DNA of 64,000 nucleotides from Entrophospora sp. SA101 (GCA_958430865.1 CAUDNR010004467.1:66369-130368); one strand, 5' to 3'; counted from the stretch's first letter, positions 10,410-23,595 are shown. The notes: generated by a model not told the origin, from the sequence alone. A program made the numbers and translations.

Positions 10410-12324
10410 AAAAAGTTCTGATTAGAATTAAACTATAATTAGAATAATAATTATTATTATTAGGGTTGATATACAATTACTAATATGGTAATTTTAATAA
10501 TACAAATTTTCAAAGTTTTTGATGAAGAGGCGAAACAATATCGTTTATATAATAACATTTTTCAATAGCTACGTCATAATTAATTAATAATAAACACAAT
10601 CCTCGCAAGAATTGAACCTGTAATTTTTGTGTAAAGCGCAGAATTTAGAATTTATTTATTGTTATTAATTAATCAGGAAAATCCAGGACTTAAATGGTAT
10701 TTTATTGCAAGTTTTGCATTTGTTTGTTTCAGGTAAATAATTTTTGTAACGAGTTTCTGATTGAAATGGTAATTCAAACTCAACCAAATATTTATTTTAT
10801 TTGTTTGTTTTTCTTTTTTATTAAAAATTCGTGTAATTCTTTTTAATAAATAGATATTCCAGCAAGGACAAGACATCAAAGATGGGCTCAACACTTAAAT
10901 TTAGTTCCTTGGTTGGCCGTTATCACCGCGCCTGTGTTATTGAATTAGGGAAAGAAATAATGGACATTATTCATCCCTTAAAGGTATAATATAGTCGCAG
11001 ACAATTATAATTGAGGTCATATGCTCTATTCCAGAAAAATTATTTCCCCATCATCTATCTATCTATCTATGACTAATCTTTACTTTATATATCCTATCAG
11101 GGTAGAAATGACGAAACCCCAAAATTTGGCCCTGTTACATTAAATGGCTATATCTCAAGTTCTAATCGATACATCTATAAGATCTTGGTGGTGTCAAAGG
11201 TTCTTCCATTTAAAAGCTTGCTTTTTTTTACTATGTGTGATAAATCATGTGTTAGATACTGTGTAAAGCTTTACAACATGTTAACAATTATAATCACTAT
11301 GCAAAGTGGGCATGGTTTCTAATCCAAGAATGTCCCATCTAAAGAATTGCATATAAGAGTTGTGTTAACTCGAAATCATGATTTTCAACGTTGTATAGAA
11401 AAGACACCTTTTCGTAACGACTTAAGGTCATAAATTTTCAATTACTGGCAATAATAATAAGCAATCAATTTTTAACATGTTTTCCCTTTTTTTTGACAAG
11501 TTGTTTGCTTTATTCACGGAGAGTTTTATTATAAAATAGGATTTTCATATTCTCGGGATTGCTAGTACACGGAAGAATACAACATAAACAAATAACAAGT
11601 ATCTGGCAACATTCTCTAAAAAAATATTAGCTATTGGTTCCTTGGTTTGTTGTGACGAATCATCCTTTTTCATAAAATATTTATGTGAAAAATTTGAATC
11701 CAAAGATTCTGTATTATTATTATTATTATAGACAGCAATATGATTGACCTACAGATCCAAAAAAGGAAGCTAATTGTTATTAAAAATGGACATTATTCAA
11801 AGGCATTAAATCAAGCGAGGAAATAAATATCTGCAATAAAATATGACCGTGCATGAACCGTCTCGATGAATTCTGCCTATCCCTAAATCGTTTGAGAGAA
11901 AAGAGAATGGAGCATTCCTTTTGCTCCAGGAATGAGAGCTGTTAGACCCCTGTGGTGTATTTACTGAATGGGCACATAGGTAGACTATTACATACAGAAT
12001 TCAAAGCAAATGGGTCCTGTTCAAATAAGCGTAAAGAATAAGCTCTGTCGACGCATACTTCGGATATACAAAGAAATTCTTGACTGATGTCATTGAAAAT
12101 TGGCAAGAATGTATATGCGAAAACCATCATTATAGACAAATGTTGACCTGGCCACATTACCAATTTAAACAAATATTTGCTCTATAAATATATTACGAAA
12201 ACAGAACCTTCCCTTGTTTGTAAACAATTTATTTTGTACAATAAAAAAAATGTGGCACATATTACTAAATTTGATCTTCATAGACGATACAAGATTACAA
12301 ATCTTTTCTTTTTTAAATAAAAAA
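10410..12324. promoter_or_regulatory. 1.9-kb intergenic region between divergent metallopeptidase and Pil1-like genes
   Basis: No credible gene is seen. This region must contain the 5' leaders and promoters of both divergent genes. A TATCTATCTATCTATC tract lies near 11055 and several A/T homopolymers are present. A segment near 10600 resembles part of a tRNA T-arm but no complete tRNA can be folded. No specific factor-binding site can be named. Confidence 0.4.
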
Positions 12325-13668
12325 ATGAAAGCGATAAAAAATCTTCATTTAGACAACATTACAAATGACCTTCGACGCAACCTTAGTTCAGTAAATACTA
12401 GAGGTTTATATTATTCCATTTTGGCAAATTTTGTTTGTTTTATATAATATTATTTAATTCATTATATTATATTGCATAAAGCAAACAGCGATACCAAACA
12501 TTTAAATAAATTATTGACATCGGAGAGAGGAGTATGGAATGCATTAAGTACTTTAACTTTGGAACAAAATGAAGCAGCAAAGTATTTAAATATTTGGGGA
12601 AGAAGCGAAGATGTTGATTTGGCTGATGTAACAGATAAAGTTGGTACTTTATTAGTAAAAATATCAGAAGCCGAAGGAATTTTAGGTATTGTTAAATAAA
12701 AATTATTTGGGAATTATAATAATTATAATTTTATCATAACCATAATTATATTTATAAAATCGCAGCTAATAAACTTGCACAATATCGTGCACAATTGAAA
12801 GAAATACGTACCAGAGAAGATAGAATGAAGGAGCAACGTAGTAAAAAAGAAGCATTATGGAATAAAATTGAAAGAGAAGAACGTAAACCAAAAAGATCAG
12901 ATCTCGCCGAACAAAAATTAAGCGAATTACATTCTGAGTTGAATAGAGCTGAATCAGAAAGTCTTGAAGGTAAAAAATAAAATAAAAAATAAACTGATAA
13001 AAAAATTATTTTTATTTTTAGCAAATGAAAAAGTAGTTAATAAATTAAATTAATATTTCGGGGTGATGTTTTTATAGAGGAAACAGCTTTGGCAGACTTT
13101 AAGAGACAAAGACTGAGAGATGCTTTAACATTACAATTGGAATCATTTTATGAATTTGGAGAAAAATTAATAATGATTACAGGATTTTGCAAAGAAATTG
13201 TTGATCAAATTCCTATAGAAACCACTACACCTGGTGAACCGAGAGCTCCTTATTATGGTATTAATATATATCTATATATGTATTATTTTTTTTGGAAGTT
13301 GAAAGGAGAGATTTTAAAGTGGTGAATTAATTATTATTATTATTTCTTTCTTTTTTTTTTTTAAAAAAAAGGAAAAGATAAAACAACAACATCATTTTCA
13401 AATTGTATTTCATCTCTTTCTTCATGGACAACACCACAAGAACTTTATCCAATAGTTCCACAAAGAACACACGCCGGTGGCACTTTACAATTAGAATATA
13501 GGCAACAACCTCAAATTGATAATAATATCAATAATAATTTTAGTAATTTAAATAATTTGCAACCACAAAATACATCATATCAAACTGTACCAACCACCAC
13601 CACATCACCATCTGCTCCAGTTTTTCCACCTCAATATGCAGAGTCAAAAACAAATCATGAGATTAGTT

Positions 13669-13699
<31 letters not shown>

Positions 13700-14259
13700 C
13701 AACAACAATTTTGGCAATTCAAATAATTTACAACCGCAAAATGTACCACCATATCAAGCTGTACCAATTACTACTGCTGCTAATGCATCGCCAATTTTTA
13801 AACCTCAATATTCAGAGTCAACAACAAATCATGAAGCTAATTATGATGATAAACGTTTACCCACTACTCCTCAAAATTTATCACAAGACTTGTCTCAACA
13901 AAATATGGCTACCAAACTATTGCCTCAACAGCAAATTTATCAACCAACTCAAGAATCAGCTCAGCAACAAGTACCTCAACAAGTGCCCCAACAAGTACCT
14001 CAACAAACGGCTCAACAAGTACCTCAACAAGTACCCCAACAAGTACCCCAACAATTGCTTCAACAAACGGCTCAACAATATGATGGGTCAAGATTATATA
14101 CTCCTCCTCCTTCTTCTATGCAACAGTCACCACATCAACATGATAGGCCACAATTATATTCTACTCCTCCTCATTCTATGCAACAGTCACCACATCAACG
14201 TGATGGGTCACAATTAGATTCTACTCCTCCTTCTTCTTCTAAACAACAATCACCGCCTC

Positions 14260-14298
<39 letters not shown>

Positions 14299-14307
14299 CA
14301 CCGCCTC

Positions 14308-14384
<77 letters not shown>

Positions 14385-15608
14385 ATAACTCAAGAGCAAC
14401 AACAGCAACAACCATTATATCCCTCAACTTTAACTATATCAGAAAATAATGAACTTTCATTGCCCTCATCATCCTTAATCAATAATAACAACAACAACCT
14501 TGTTGCTAAAAAGTACTTTGAAGATCCAAATGAAGCTGATCATAGCGATTTGGAACAACCAACAGATGCAGAAAGTGATAAATTGAATATTGTTGATAAC
14601 CAAACCGATGATGATAACTATGAAAAAAATTCAAGATTCAAAGAAATAACAAATACCAATAATATTGGTGGTACTAATTATAATAATGATGTTAACAATA
14701 ATGATGTTAATGTTGGTAGAGGATCAACCTCACCGTCTGTTAGTGATTATTCATCGTCTGATGATAATAGGGACAGTGCTGATAAACTACAACAAACCAA
14801 TGCCACACAATCTGTTGTACCAACAAATTCGGCCGCAACAACACCACAACTAGAACAACCACAATATCAATCACAACAACAACCATCGCCACAACAATAT
14901 CAGCTGCAACCACAATACCAACCACAACCAGAACAACAACAACTACAATATCAACAACTGCCACCACATCTACAGCAACTGCAACACCTACAAGAAATTC
15001 CACTGCAAAAGCAGCAACTACAACAACTGCCACCGCATCTACAACAACAGCAGCAGCAACAACTTCCACCACCACAACAACAAACACAAACACAAGGTGA
15101 TAATGTAGAGCGACGAACGCAACAACTAACACACGGATTAATGAATCAATTAACACCGGATCAAATGCAAATGCTAGTGCAGCAATTAGCACAACAAATA
15201 ATTCAACAACAAACATCGCAACAACAACAAATATCGCAACAACAACAAACATCGCAGCAACAACAAACACCAAATCCAATTGAATATTCAAATATTGGTG
15301 GCATTAATCAATCTAAAAATGTCAATATGGTTTTGGAAGCACTGAGACAAATGAATCCATCATCACCTACATCATCACCTACACAACAACCATCTGCATT
15401 CATAAATGATAATTCAGCACCATCATCGGCAGCAACTACTGCCGCCAATATTGCTCCTGCCTCTAGCATTGCTACCAATACTGTATCGTCATTACCAATA
15501 AAGGATGATGGTCATTATGGTGATAATGTCAATCTTCTTCCAATACCAGGAAGCAATGGATCTGCAAAACATGTTACTTTTAGTGATGTTGAAAATGAAA
15601 TTCCGTAA
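12325..15608 (+). CDS. Eisosome BAR-domain protein (Pil1/Lsp1-like) with a very long Q/N-rich tail
   Basis: Exons are 12325-12403, 12482-12685, 12766-12969, 13078-13257 and 13372-15608. All introns are phase 1, and the total is 967 aa. Pil1-type proteins are BAR-domain scaffolds of eisosomes, furrow-like plasma-membrane domains. Support comes from residues 1-222: LTSERGVWNALSTLTLEQNE, AAKYLNIWGR, DVTDKVGTLL, the ELNRAESESLE helix, LRDALTLQLESFYEFGEKL and the closing TPGEPRAPYYG, all in the order found in yeast Pil1. After about residue 223 comes a roughly 745-residue disordered tail of Gln, Asn, Pro and Ser, with two near-pure Gln runs encoded by CAA. Yeast Pil1 is only about 340 aa, so the tail is the unusual part. 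The start was chosen at 12325 because the in-frame upstream codons are AT-rich and unlike the family. It spans the arm A inner breakpoint at 13616. Confidence 0.9.
14255..14384 (+). repeat. CAA trinucleotide (polyglutamine) tract
   Basis: Two blocks of tandem CAA separated by TCACCGCCT lie inside Pil1-like exon 5; they encode runs of about 13 and 27 Gln. Near-pure CAA codon use, rather than a CAA/CAG mixture, points to recent slippage. The second block is where the 10-N gap at 30565-30574 falls in the other copy. Confidence 0.9.
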
Positions 15609-15919
15609 TTAATTAAAATATTTTAATTATATTTAATTATTAATTATCATAACATTTATTATTATTTATTTGTCATGTACAAAAAATATTGTATACGAGG
15701 ATATATAGATAAACATTATATAAAAACATAAAATATAAAATTCAATTTTGATTTTTTGAGAATAATGTTTTTTTTTATTATAGTTAATTAAATAAAGAGT
15801 CTTATGACGTTACAAATATTTTATACAAAATAAAGCAACTTTATTACTAGAAAATACATTGTATCCAATAATTCAATATTAATCTTGCTTGTTTTAATAT
15901 TATTTGTTTGTATAATTCT

Positions 15920-16760
15920 TATTCCGCCAAAGTACAGTCATCTGACCTTTTGATAGCGAACTTGACTGTTTATATGCTAACACTAATGCGAAATGAAGTA
16001 ATAGCCCGTTGTCAGTGGAATTGATTTTATTGCCATCATCAGTAATTCCTCCACCAATTAAATGTATAATAAGTATTAAATTTTCTAAAAGAATATCAAT
16101 CAAAATATAATAAATTATTGATGAACAAATAATCAGCCCCTGTAGCGTAAGCTCCAACACTTTTATCATAAATATTAATATTAATATTAACAATTTCATC
16201 GTCATCGTCGGAATTTGAGAATTTTGCAATTCCATTAAATACCGTCGTCTTTGAATTATCATCTTTGTTACTCTGCAACATTCTATCATCATCTTTATTA
16301 GTTAATATTTAATGATTATTCCTGACAGCATTATTTTATTAACATATTCAGCCGTGACAAACACCATATCACGTACAATTAGTAGGTTAATAATTTGCTG
16401 CTCGACAGCAGCGGTAGTATTATTTTATTGTTAGTTCTGGAAGTAAACAGAAAATTCTTGAGGATCGAAAACTGAGAAATTGGTTGGTCGACGTTAAATT
16501 CTTCTGACGACGACAACAATCCATTAGAAGACATCGTTATACTTGGAATAGACGAACTTTAGAAAAATCTAACGTGATCTGTTTCTGGATCCGGTCTCAA
16601 CTTTATTTTTCTCGACTATACTAAATGATCGCTTCCAAATTTTTACAGGACCAATTCCATTATCAACTAATAAATTTGTATAAAATTTATTAGTTTGAAC
16701 TGGCGATTTGTTTCCATCATTATTGTCATCATTCGATGGCGGCGACGTGAACAATTATCA
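15920..16760 (-). pseudogene. Degraded GH81 endo-1,3-beta-glucanase relic, copy 1
   Basis: Minus-strand fragments in several frames follow the order of GH81 (Eng/Acf2-type) glucanases. They are SPVQTNKFYTNLLVDNG (16.65-16.72 kb), RPDPETDHVRFF (about 16.59 kb), ITMSSNGLLSSSEEFNVDQP (about 16.52 kb), TTVFNGIAKFSNSD with YDKSVGAYATGADY (16.12-16.25 kb) and NGLLLHFALVLAYKQSS (about 15.96 kb). GH81 enzymes cleave beta-1,3-glucan in fungal walls. The pieces need several frameshifts and deletions, and the downstream catalytic half is missing. It lies tail-to-tail with the Pil1-like gene. The second copy is at 32185-33025. Confidence 0.55.
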
Positions 16761-17411
16761 TTGCAGAATCGTTTTTGCACAATAAAATCGTGCACTAATT
16801 AATCTACTCTTAATATAACTCAATCATAACGATAAATCAATTGACCAACAATTGAAAACATTTAGCGGTAATCAAAATTCTCTTTAATGGCATCCATAAT
16901 CTGTTGACCGTTGTTAGTTTAACTGTTGCTTTAGTTGCTTCCAGTATACCTTAAGAAATGGCGCTATGATCGAGTCAGTTTATAATCCTACTCGTAAATA
17001 CTTGTCTCTCAGTATATCAAGTTGAACTTGCTGTCATCATACTCTATTTTTGTCAACAGTCACTTGTGACGTCCTACATACTGACAAGGAACCGCAGGGT
17101 GAGACCTGATTACAAATTGCGACCCATATTTACATAATTGTACTTTCCTTCTCCCAGTTTTTTATTCCAGGCATTCGTTAAACCGTTAAATCAAGGGGAA
17201 TAAATTACTATTACTTGCGAGAAAATTGAAATTTTATTAATTAATCAGATAGCAACGAAGATTGTGTAGTTTCTGATCAACTTTTCCAACGCGAATTTTA
17301 AATATTCAACATGAGATCATGATTGCAAAAAAAACATGGAATTCATCTTCATTTTCTAACAATTGACAAAACCTGATATAAACGGTTTCTGGCAACCTTG
17401 GAAGAACTTGT
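16761..17411. other. Non-coding stretch
   Basis: No supported feature. It lies between the 5' remains of the GH81 relic and the MULE-like element and could contain an end of that element, but no terminal inverted repeat was identified. Confidence 0.4.
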
Positions 17412-20394
17412 ATGAATAAAATTTCAACTGTGAAGGAAAAGGTGGCGGTGTTTTTATTTTTGGTATGTTCTTTAAAAAAGAAAATTAAAAAAAAAATAGA
17501 TATCTATGGAGCAGTAAGTGAAAACGTAGGTGATGTCGAGATACAGCATACAAGGAGATTCCATTTGTCAAATGTCACACAAAACTATTACATATATAAC
17601 TGGGAAATTAAACCATTCCAACCATGTGTGACCCAATTATCTGGCAAAATTGCTACTATTATTCTTGAACAGCCTTTATTTAATACATCAATTAAAACAA
17701 AAATACAAGCAGATACAGTCTTAATTGAAAATCAATTTATTCCAAATCATTTTGTACCATGTTTTCTAAAAGATAGAAAGGTAGTTATATTTAACAATTA
17801 TTATTTTCAAACTATTGAAATAACTGAAATAAACAAACAATAATTATATTTTTAATTTTACAGATTGAATCAAGCAAAAAAATACTTTCTTGATACAAGT
17901 GATGACAGTGGTTCAACAATTAAAAACAACAGTGATTATGATTTTTATTGGTTAAAAGAAGCATTAATGGAAGAACCTTTCAATTTAGGACCAGGTCCAA
18001 CATGCCCAGTTATAGTTTTTGCATTAGAAAATTGATATAGAAATAAAAGTATTGAAAAAAAGCTAACAAAGAAAATCAAGATTTTCTATTAAAAGCAGAA
18101 AATGACATAAGAATCTGGCCAGAAGTCAAAGGATTAGAATGGATAATTAATAGATGGAAAAAGTATTATGAAAAAAACGAAGATGAAAAGGACATAATTG
18201 CAATAAAAAATGACCCTACAACTATAGAAAATAATAAACATTTGGTTGGATTTTTAATAGGCATAGATGAAAAAAAAGTAATGTCTAATGTAAAAACTTT
18301 TGGTAACATAATTGAATATGAAGAATGTAAAGACTTTTCATTTCAATTGCAATGTAAAGATGTCTTTGACAATTTAATAATGATGGAAGGTGAAAAATTA
18401 ATTTGGAGGCCATCAAATATTACAAATGTTTGGCTAAGTTGGTACTTACAAGAACAGAAACAATTTCCACCTCAAATTGCAATTGCAATAAAAAAACCAG
18501 CAATGATTCTAAAAAATTTCTAAGTAAATACATTTATTGTAGTGGTTGTAAAGTTAAAAAAGAGAGAACATCATTTAATTTGTATATTTCAAAAAGCAAT
18601 TTAATAAATCAGCAAAATGATATCACCATTATTGTCAAGTACTCAAGTAATCATAGAATATGTCATTGTATTTCTGGAACAACATATGGACAATGCCATG
18701 GTATTATTAGAGAAGAGTTGGCTAATGTTGAAGGTCAACCACAAGACATTAGGAAAAAAGTATTAAAGGATCTTGATGCTGAAATAAGATTCACTGGTAA
18801 TAGACAAAATATTCCTTCAGCAAATGTTTCTAGAACCATCAAATCGAATGCAAATGCATCAGAGGAATGTAATTTACTTGAAAAAATGCATGTAGCAATT
18901 ATGAAAGCAAATCAAGCAGAACATGGTGATTATATTAAAAAAAATGGGATGGATTCATTAAAGAAAAGAAAATTAATGGGATATATTCAAGAACCAATAC
19001 AAACACAACCACTTTCAATAGCATTTTATAATGAAGCATCTCTTGAAATACTATCATCTTTATGCTTCAAGAAATCCTGGCATATTTATAGATTATACAG
19101 GACAACTCATTAAGCCTGTACCTCCATATTTATGTATGAAAAATCAAGATGATTCAAGCAAACATCCCAAAATAATAAATGCACTCATGACAATGGCATC
19201 AGGGACTGGATCTGATGCACCACCAATAGATATTTTGGAGTTAGCCACCAATGACCTAACAGCAAGTAATTTAACAAGATACATAAATAAATTGAGAGAT
19301 GATGAATTTAAAATATATAATTCTAAGGCAGTACCTTATTTAGTTAATTGTGGAAAAAATATTTTAGTTGCTTGTTTAGCAGCATATAATAATGAAACAA
19401 TAAAGCAGTACAATGAAAGAATACTAAAAAATTTAATTAATAATGAACAAATTAATCCTGAAAAAATAGTAATTGCTTGGTGTTATTCACATTGTATCAA
19501 TGCAGTTAAAAATTATACAAGATCTAACAAATTTAAGTCCGAAGAATATAATATTTTAAAAAACCCCATTTCAAGATTTGCAGTGAAAATGTGGAATAAA
19601 ATTAGAATCAATGCAACACTTGTTGGTGCAATCAATGAAATAGGAAACTGGAATTGGTTTCTAAACCAGGAATTTTTTCAGTTAAGAGAAACAAACATTC
19701 ATTTAGAAAAAAATTTGTCATTTATAAGACATTTTTCATTTTAATGATGATTATATTTCTAATGAATTTGATATACAAAATTTGAGTGATGAAGGAAGTG
19801 ATGAAGATGATTATGATGAAGTAATAACTCCATTGATTAATCAACGGAATTATAAGATCAATAATGATTTATTATTTTTAATTTTGGAAAAAAAACAAAA
19901 ACTATACAATTAATTTTCCCACTTTAAACATAAATGTAAAAGTGATAAAATATGATACAGTTAACCAACTAGTATTAAACCCTTTATATAACCCTTCATT
20001 ACAAAAATACTTTAAAAGTACATGGTGGAATACTATATTATTTTGGTCTGATATAATTCCTTCTGTAAAAAGCCATACAAGACATGCTACAGCTACAGTT
20101 GAAGTTGAGAATAACATTGTGAAAAATATGGACATAAAAAAAAGAAATTTACCAATAGATCAATATATCACTATTCGAGTTGAATCAATTAAAATCAATT
20201 CAAAGCCTAATTGCAGAGAAATTATTAAATACACAAAAAAAAGGTAATTGAGAAATTATTGCATATTATTTTATTTATTTACTCATTTATTTTACTGCTA
20301 TTTTTAGTGATAGAAGAAGAAATGAGGTATCTACAAATGGTGATCCAAGTCAACAGTGAGAAAAAAGAAAAAAGAAACAACTCACAAAAGCAGA
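17412..20394 (+). pseudogene. MULE-like transposase-derived pseudogene, copy 1 (3' end cut off)
   Basis: Open segments in changing frames build one long protein. In order they are an N-terminal region (DIYGAVSENVGDVEIQHTRR), LEWIINRWKKYYEKNEDE, a Cys/His motif (CSGCKVKKERTSFNLYI then NHRICHCISGTTYGQCHG), YASRNPGIFIDYTGQL, GSDAPPIDILELATNDLTA, and IVIAWCYSHCINAVKNY. A GCM1/WRKY-type zinc motif before a Mutator-like DDE region with a CWSH-like block is typical of MULE transposases; the family is inferred. Breaks are a TGA at about 18033, a frameshift near 18075, another near 18510, another near 19060 and a stop at 19742-19744. The copy ends at 20394, inside the C-terminal part present at 36672-36896, where the inverted arm begins. 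It also lacks the 12 bp (ILWT-encoding) present at 33946-33961. Confidence 0.65.
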
Positions 20395-21680
20395 TGGTGA
20401 TGTGGTGGTGGTTGGTACAGTTTGATATGATGTATTTTGTGGTTGCAAATTATTTAAATTACTAAAATTATTATTGATATTATTATCAATTTGAGGTTGT
20501 TGCCTATATTCTAATTGTAAAGTGCCACCGGCGTGTGTTCTTTGTGGAACTATTGGATAAAGTTCTTGTGGTGTTGTCCATGAAGAAAGAGATGAAATAC
20601 AATTTGAAAATGATGTTGTTGTTTTATCTTTTCCTTTTTTTTAAAAAAAAAAAAGAAAGAAATAATAATAATAATTAATTCACCACTTTAAAATCTCTCC
20701 TTTCAACTTCCAAAAAAAATAATACATATATAGATATATATTAATACCATAATAAGGAGCTCTCGGTTCACCAGGTGTAGTGGTTTCTATAGGAATTTGA
20801 TCAACAATTTCTTTGCAAAATCCTGTAATCATTATTAATTTTTCTCCAAATTCATAAAATGATTCCAATTGTAATGTTAAAGCATCTCTCAGTCTTTGTC
20901 TCTTAAAGTCTGCCAAAGCTGTTTCCTCTATAAAAACATCACCCCGAAATATTAATTTAATTTATTAACTACTTTTTCATTTGCTAAAAATAAAAATAAT
21001 TTTTTTATCAGTTTATTTTTTATTTTATTTTTTACCTTCAAGACTTTCTGATTCAGCTCTATTCAACTCAGAATGTAATTCGCTTAATTTTTGTTCGGCG
21101 AGATCTGATCTTTTTGGTTTACGTTCTTCTCTTTCAATTTTATTCCATAATGCTTCTTTTTTACTACGTTGCTCCTTCATTCTATCTTCTCTGGTACGTA
21201 TTTCTTTCAATTGTGCACGATATTGTGCAAGTTTATTAGCTGCGATTTTATAAATATAATTATGGTTATGATAAAATTATAATTATTATAATTCCCAAAT
21301 AATTTTTATTTAACAATACCTAAAATTCCTTCGGCTTCTGATATTTTTACTAATAAAGTACCAACTTTATCTGTTACATCAGCCAAATCAACATCTTCGC
21401 TTCTTCCCCAAATATTTAAATACTTTGCTGCTTCATTTTGTTCCAAAGTTAAAGTACTTAATGCATTCCATACTCCTCTCTCCGATGTCAATAATTTATT
21501 TAAATGTTTGGTATCGCTGTTTGCTTTATGCAATATAATATAATGAATTAAATAATATTATATAAAACAAACAAAATTTGCCAAAATGGAATAATATAAA
21601 CCTCTAGTATTTACTGAACTAAGGTTGCGTCGAAGGTCATTTGTAATGTTGTCTAAATGAAGATTTTTTATCGCTTTCAT
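20389..21680 (-). pseudogene. 5' fragment of the Pil1-like gene (exons 1-4 and 82 codons of exon 5)
   Basis: Mirror of 12325-13616. Exon 1 is 21602-21680, exon 2 21320-21523, exon 3 21036-21239, exon 4 20748-20927, and partial exon 5 20389-20633. The BAR-type region and its splice sites are intact, but coding continues into transposon sequence and has lost the Q/N-rich tail. A truncated BAR-only protein could still be made. Otherwise it is a dead fragment or an assembly product. Confidence 0.9.
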
Positions 21681-23595
21681 TTTTTTATTTAAAAAAGAAA
21701 AGATTTGTAATCTTGTATCGTCTATGAAGATCAAATTTAGTAATATGTGCCACATTTTTTTTATTGTACAAAATAAATTGTTTACAAACAAGGGAAGGTT
21801 CTGTTTTCGTAATATATTTATAGAGCAAATATTTGTTTAAATTGGTAATGTGGCCAGGTCAACATTTGTCTATAATGATGGTTTTCGCATATACATTCTT
21901 GCCAATTTTCAATGACATCAGTCAAGAATTTCTTTGTATATCCGAAGTATGCGTCGACAGAGCTTATTCTTTACGCTTATTTGAACAGGACCCATTTGCT
22001 TTGAATTCTGTATGTAATAGTCTACCTATGTGCCCATTCAGTAAATACACCACAGGGGTCTAACAGCTCTCATTCCTGGAGCAAAAGGAATGCTCCATTC
22101 TCTTTTCTCTCAAACGATTTAGGGATAGGCAGAATTCATCGAGACGGTTCATGCACGGTCATATTTTATTGCAGATATTTATTTCCTCGCTTGATTTAAT
22201 GCCTTTGAATAATGTCCATTTTTAATAACAATTAGCTTCCTTTTTTGGATCTGTAGGTCAATCATATTGCTGTCTATAATAATAATAATAATACAGAATC
22301 TTTGGATTCAAATTTTTCACATAAATATTTTATGAAAAAGGATGATTCGTCACAACAAACCAAGGAACCAATAGCTAATATTTTTTTAGAGAATGTTGCC
22401 AGATACTTGTTATTTGTTTATGTTGTATTCTTCCGTGTACTAGCAATCCCGAGAATATGAAAATCCTATTTTATAATAAAACTCTCCGTGAATAAAGCAA
22501 ACAACTTGTCAAAAAAAAGGGAAAACATGTTAAAAATTGATTGCTTATTATTATTGCCAGTAATTGAAAATTTATGACCTTAAGTCGTTACGAAAAGGTG
22601 TCTTTTCTATACAACGTTGAAAATCATGATTTCGAGTTAACACAACTCTTATATGCAATTCTTTAGATGGGACATTCTTGGATTAGAAACCATGCCCACT
22701 TTGCATAGTGATTATAATTGTTAACATGTTGTAAAGCTTTACACAGTATCTAACACATGATTTATCACACATAGTAAAAAAAAGCAAGCTTTTAAATGGA
22801 AGAACCTTTGACACCACCAAGATCTTATAGATGTATCGATTAGAACTTGAGATATAGCCATTTAATGTAACAGGGCCAAATTTTGGGGTTTCGTCATTTC
22901 TACCCTGATAGGATATATAAAGTAAAGATTAGTCATAGATAGATAGATAGATGATGGGGAAATAATTTTTCTGGAATAGAGCATATGACCTCAATTATAA
23001 TTGTCTGCGACTATATTATACCTTTAAGGGATGAATAATGTCCATTATTTCTTTCCCTAATTCAATAACACAGGCGCGGTGATAACGGCCAACCAAGGAA
23101 CTAAATTTAAGTGTTGAGCCCATCTTTGATGTCTTGTCCTTGCTGGAATATCTATTTATTAAAAAGAATTACACGAATTTTTAATAAAAAAGAAAAACAA
23201 ACAAATAAAATAAATATTTGGTTGAGTTTGAATTACCATTTCAATCAGAAACTCGTTACAAAAATTATTTACCTGAAACAAACAAATGCAAAACTTGCAA
23301 TAAAATACCATTTAAGTCCTGGATTTTCCTGATTAATTAATAACAATAAATAAATTCTAAATTCTGCGCTTTACACAAAAATTACAGGTTCAATTCTTGC
23401 GAGGATTGTGTTTATTATTAATTAATTATGACGTAGCTATTGAAAAATGTTATTATATAAACGATATTGTTTCGCCTCTTCATCAAAAACTTTGAAAATT
23501 TGTATTATTAAAATTACCATATTAGTAATTGTATATCAACCCTAATAATAATAATTATTATTCTAATTATAGTTTAATTCTAATCAGAACTTTTT
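21681..23595. promoter_or_regulatory. Mirror of the 1.9-kb divergent intergenic region
   Basis: Exact reverse complement of 10410-12324. It carries the presumed promoter of metallopeptidase copy 2 and of the Pil1-like 5' fragment. No gene is seen. Confidence 0.4.

Larger units (their letters stand above)
5996..13616. repeat. Left arm of a 7,621-bp inverted repeat
   Basis: Position x in this arm pairs with 34005-x in the arm at 20389-28009. Every coding segment, intron and homopolymer I compared is identical; the T12/A8 run at 13351-13370 matches exactly. The only differences found are three in the outer 43 bp. The inner end lies in Pil1-like exon 5 at CCATCTGCT. The outer end is the exact terminus of the MITE. 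Confidence 0.95.
14310..20394. repeat. Direct repeat B, first copy
   Basis: This is the same sequence as 30575-36671. The offset is 16,265 up to about 17688 and 16,277 after it, because a 12-bp block (TTCTTTGGACAA) is missing here. I found no other differences, and shared frameshifts and stops are included. It ends at AGCAGA, which is also the first 6 bp of arm A' (20389-20394). Confidence 0.95.

Noticed and set aside
10590..10660. tRNA-like T-arm (GGTTCAATTCTTGC on the minus strand)
   Set aside because: No matching acceptor strand, D-arm or anticodon arm can be folded within a normal or intron-containing tRNA length.
5996..13616. The whole inverted-repeat arm as one giant transposon bounded by MITEs
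   Set aside because: Each arm has a MITE only at its outer end. The inner end is a bare microhomology junction inside a coding exon, so there is no matching terminal repeat.
14239..14427. Minus-strand open frame rich in valine across the CAA tract
   Set aside because: It is the antisense shadow of the polyglutamine repeat (TTG-rich), with no independent support. The same applies to 14740-15291 and 31005-31556.
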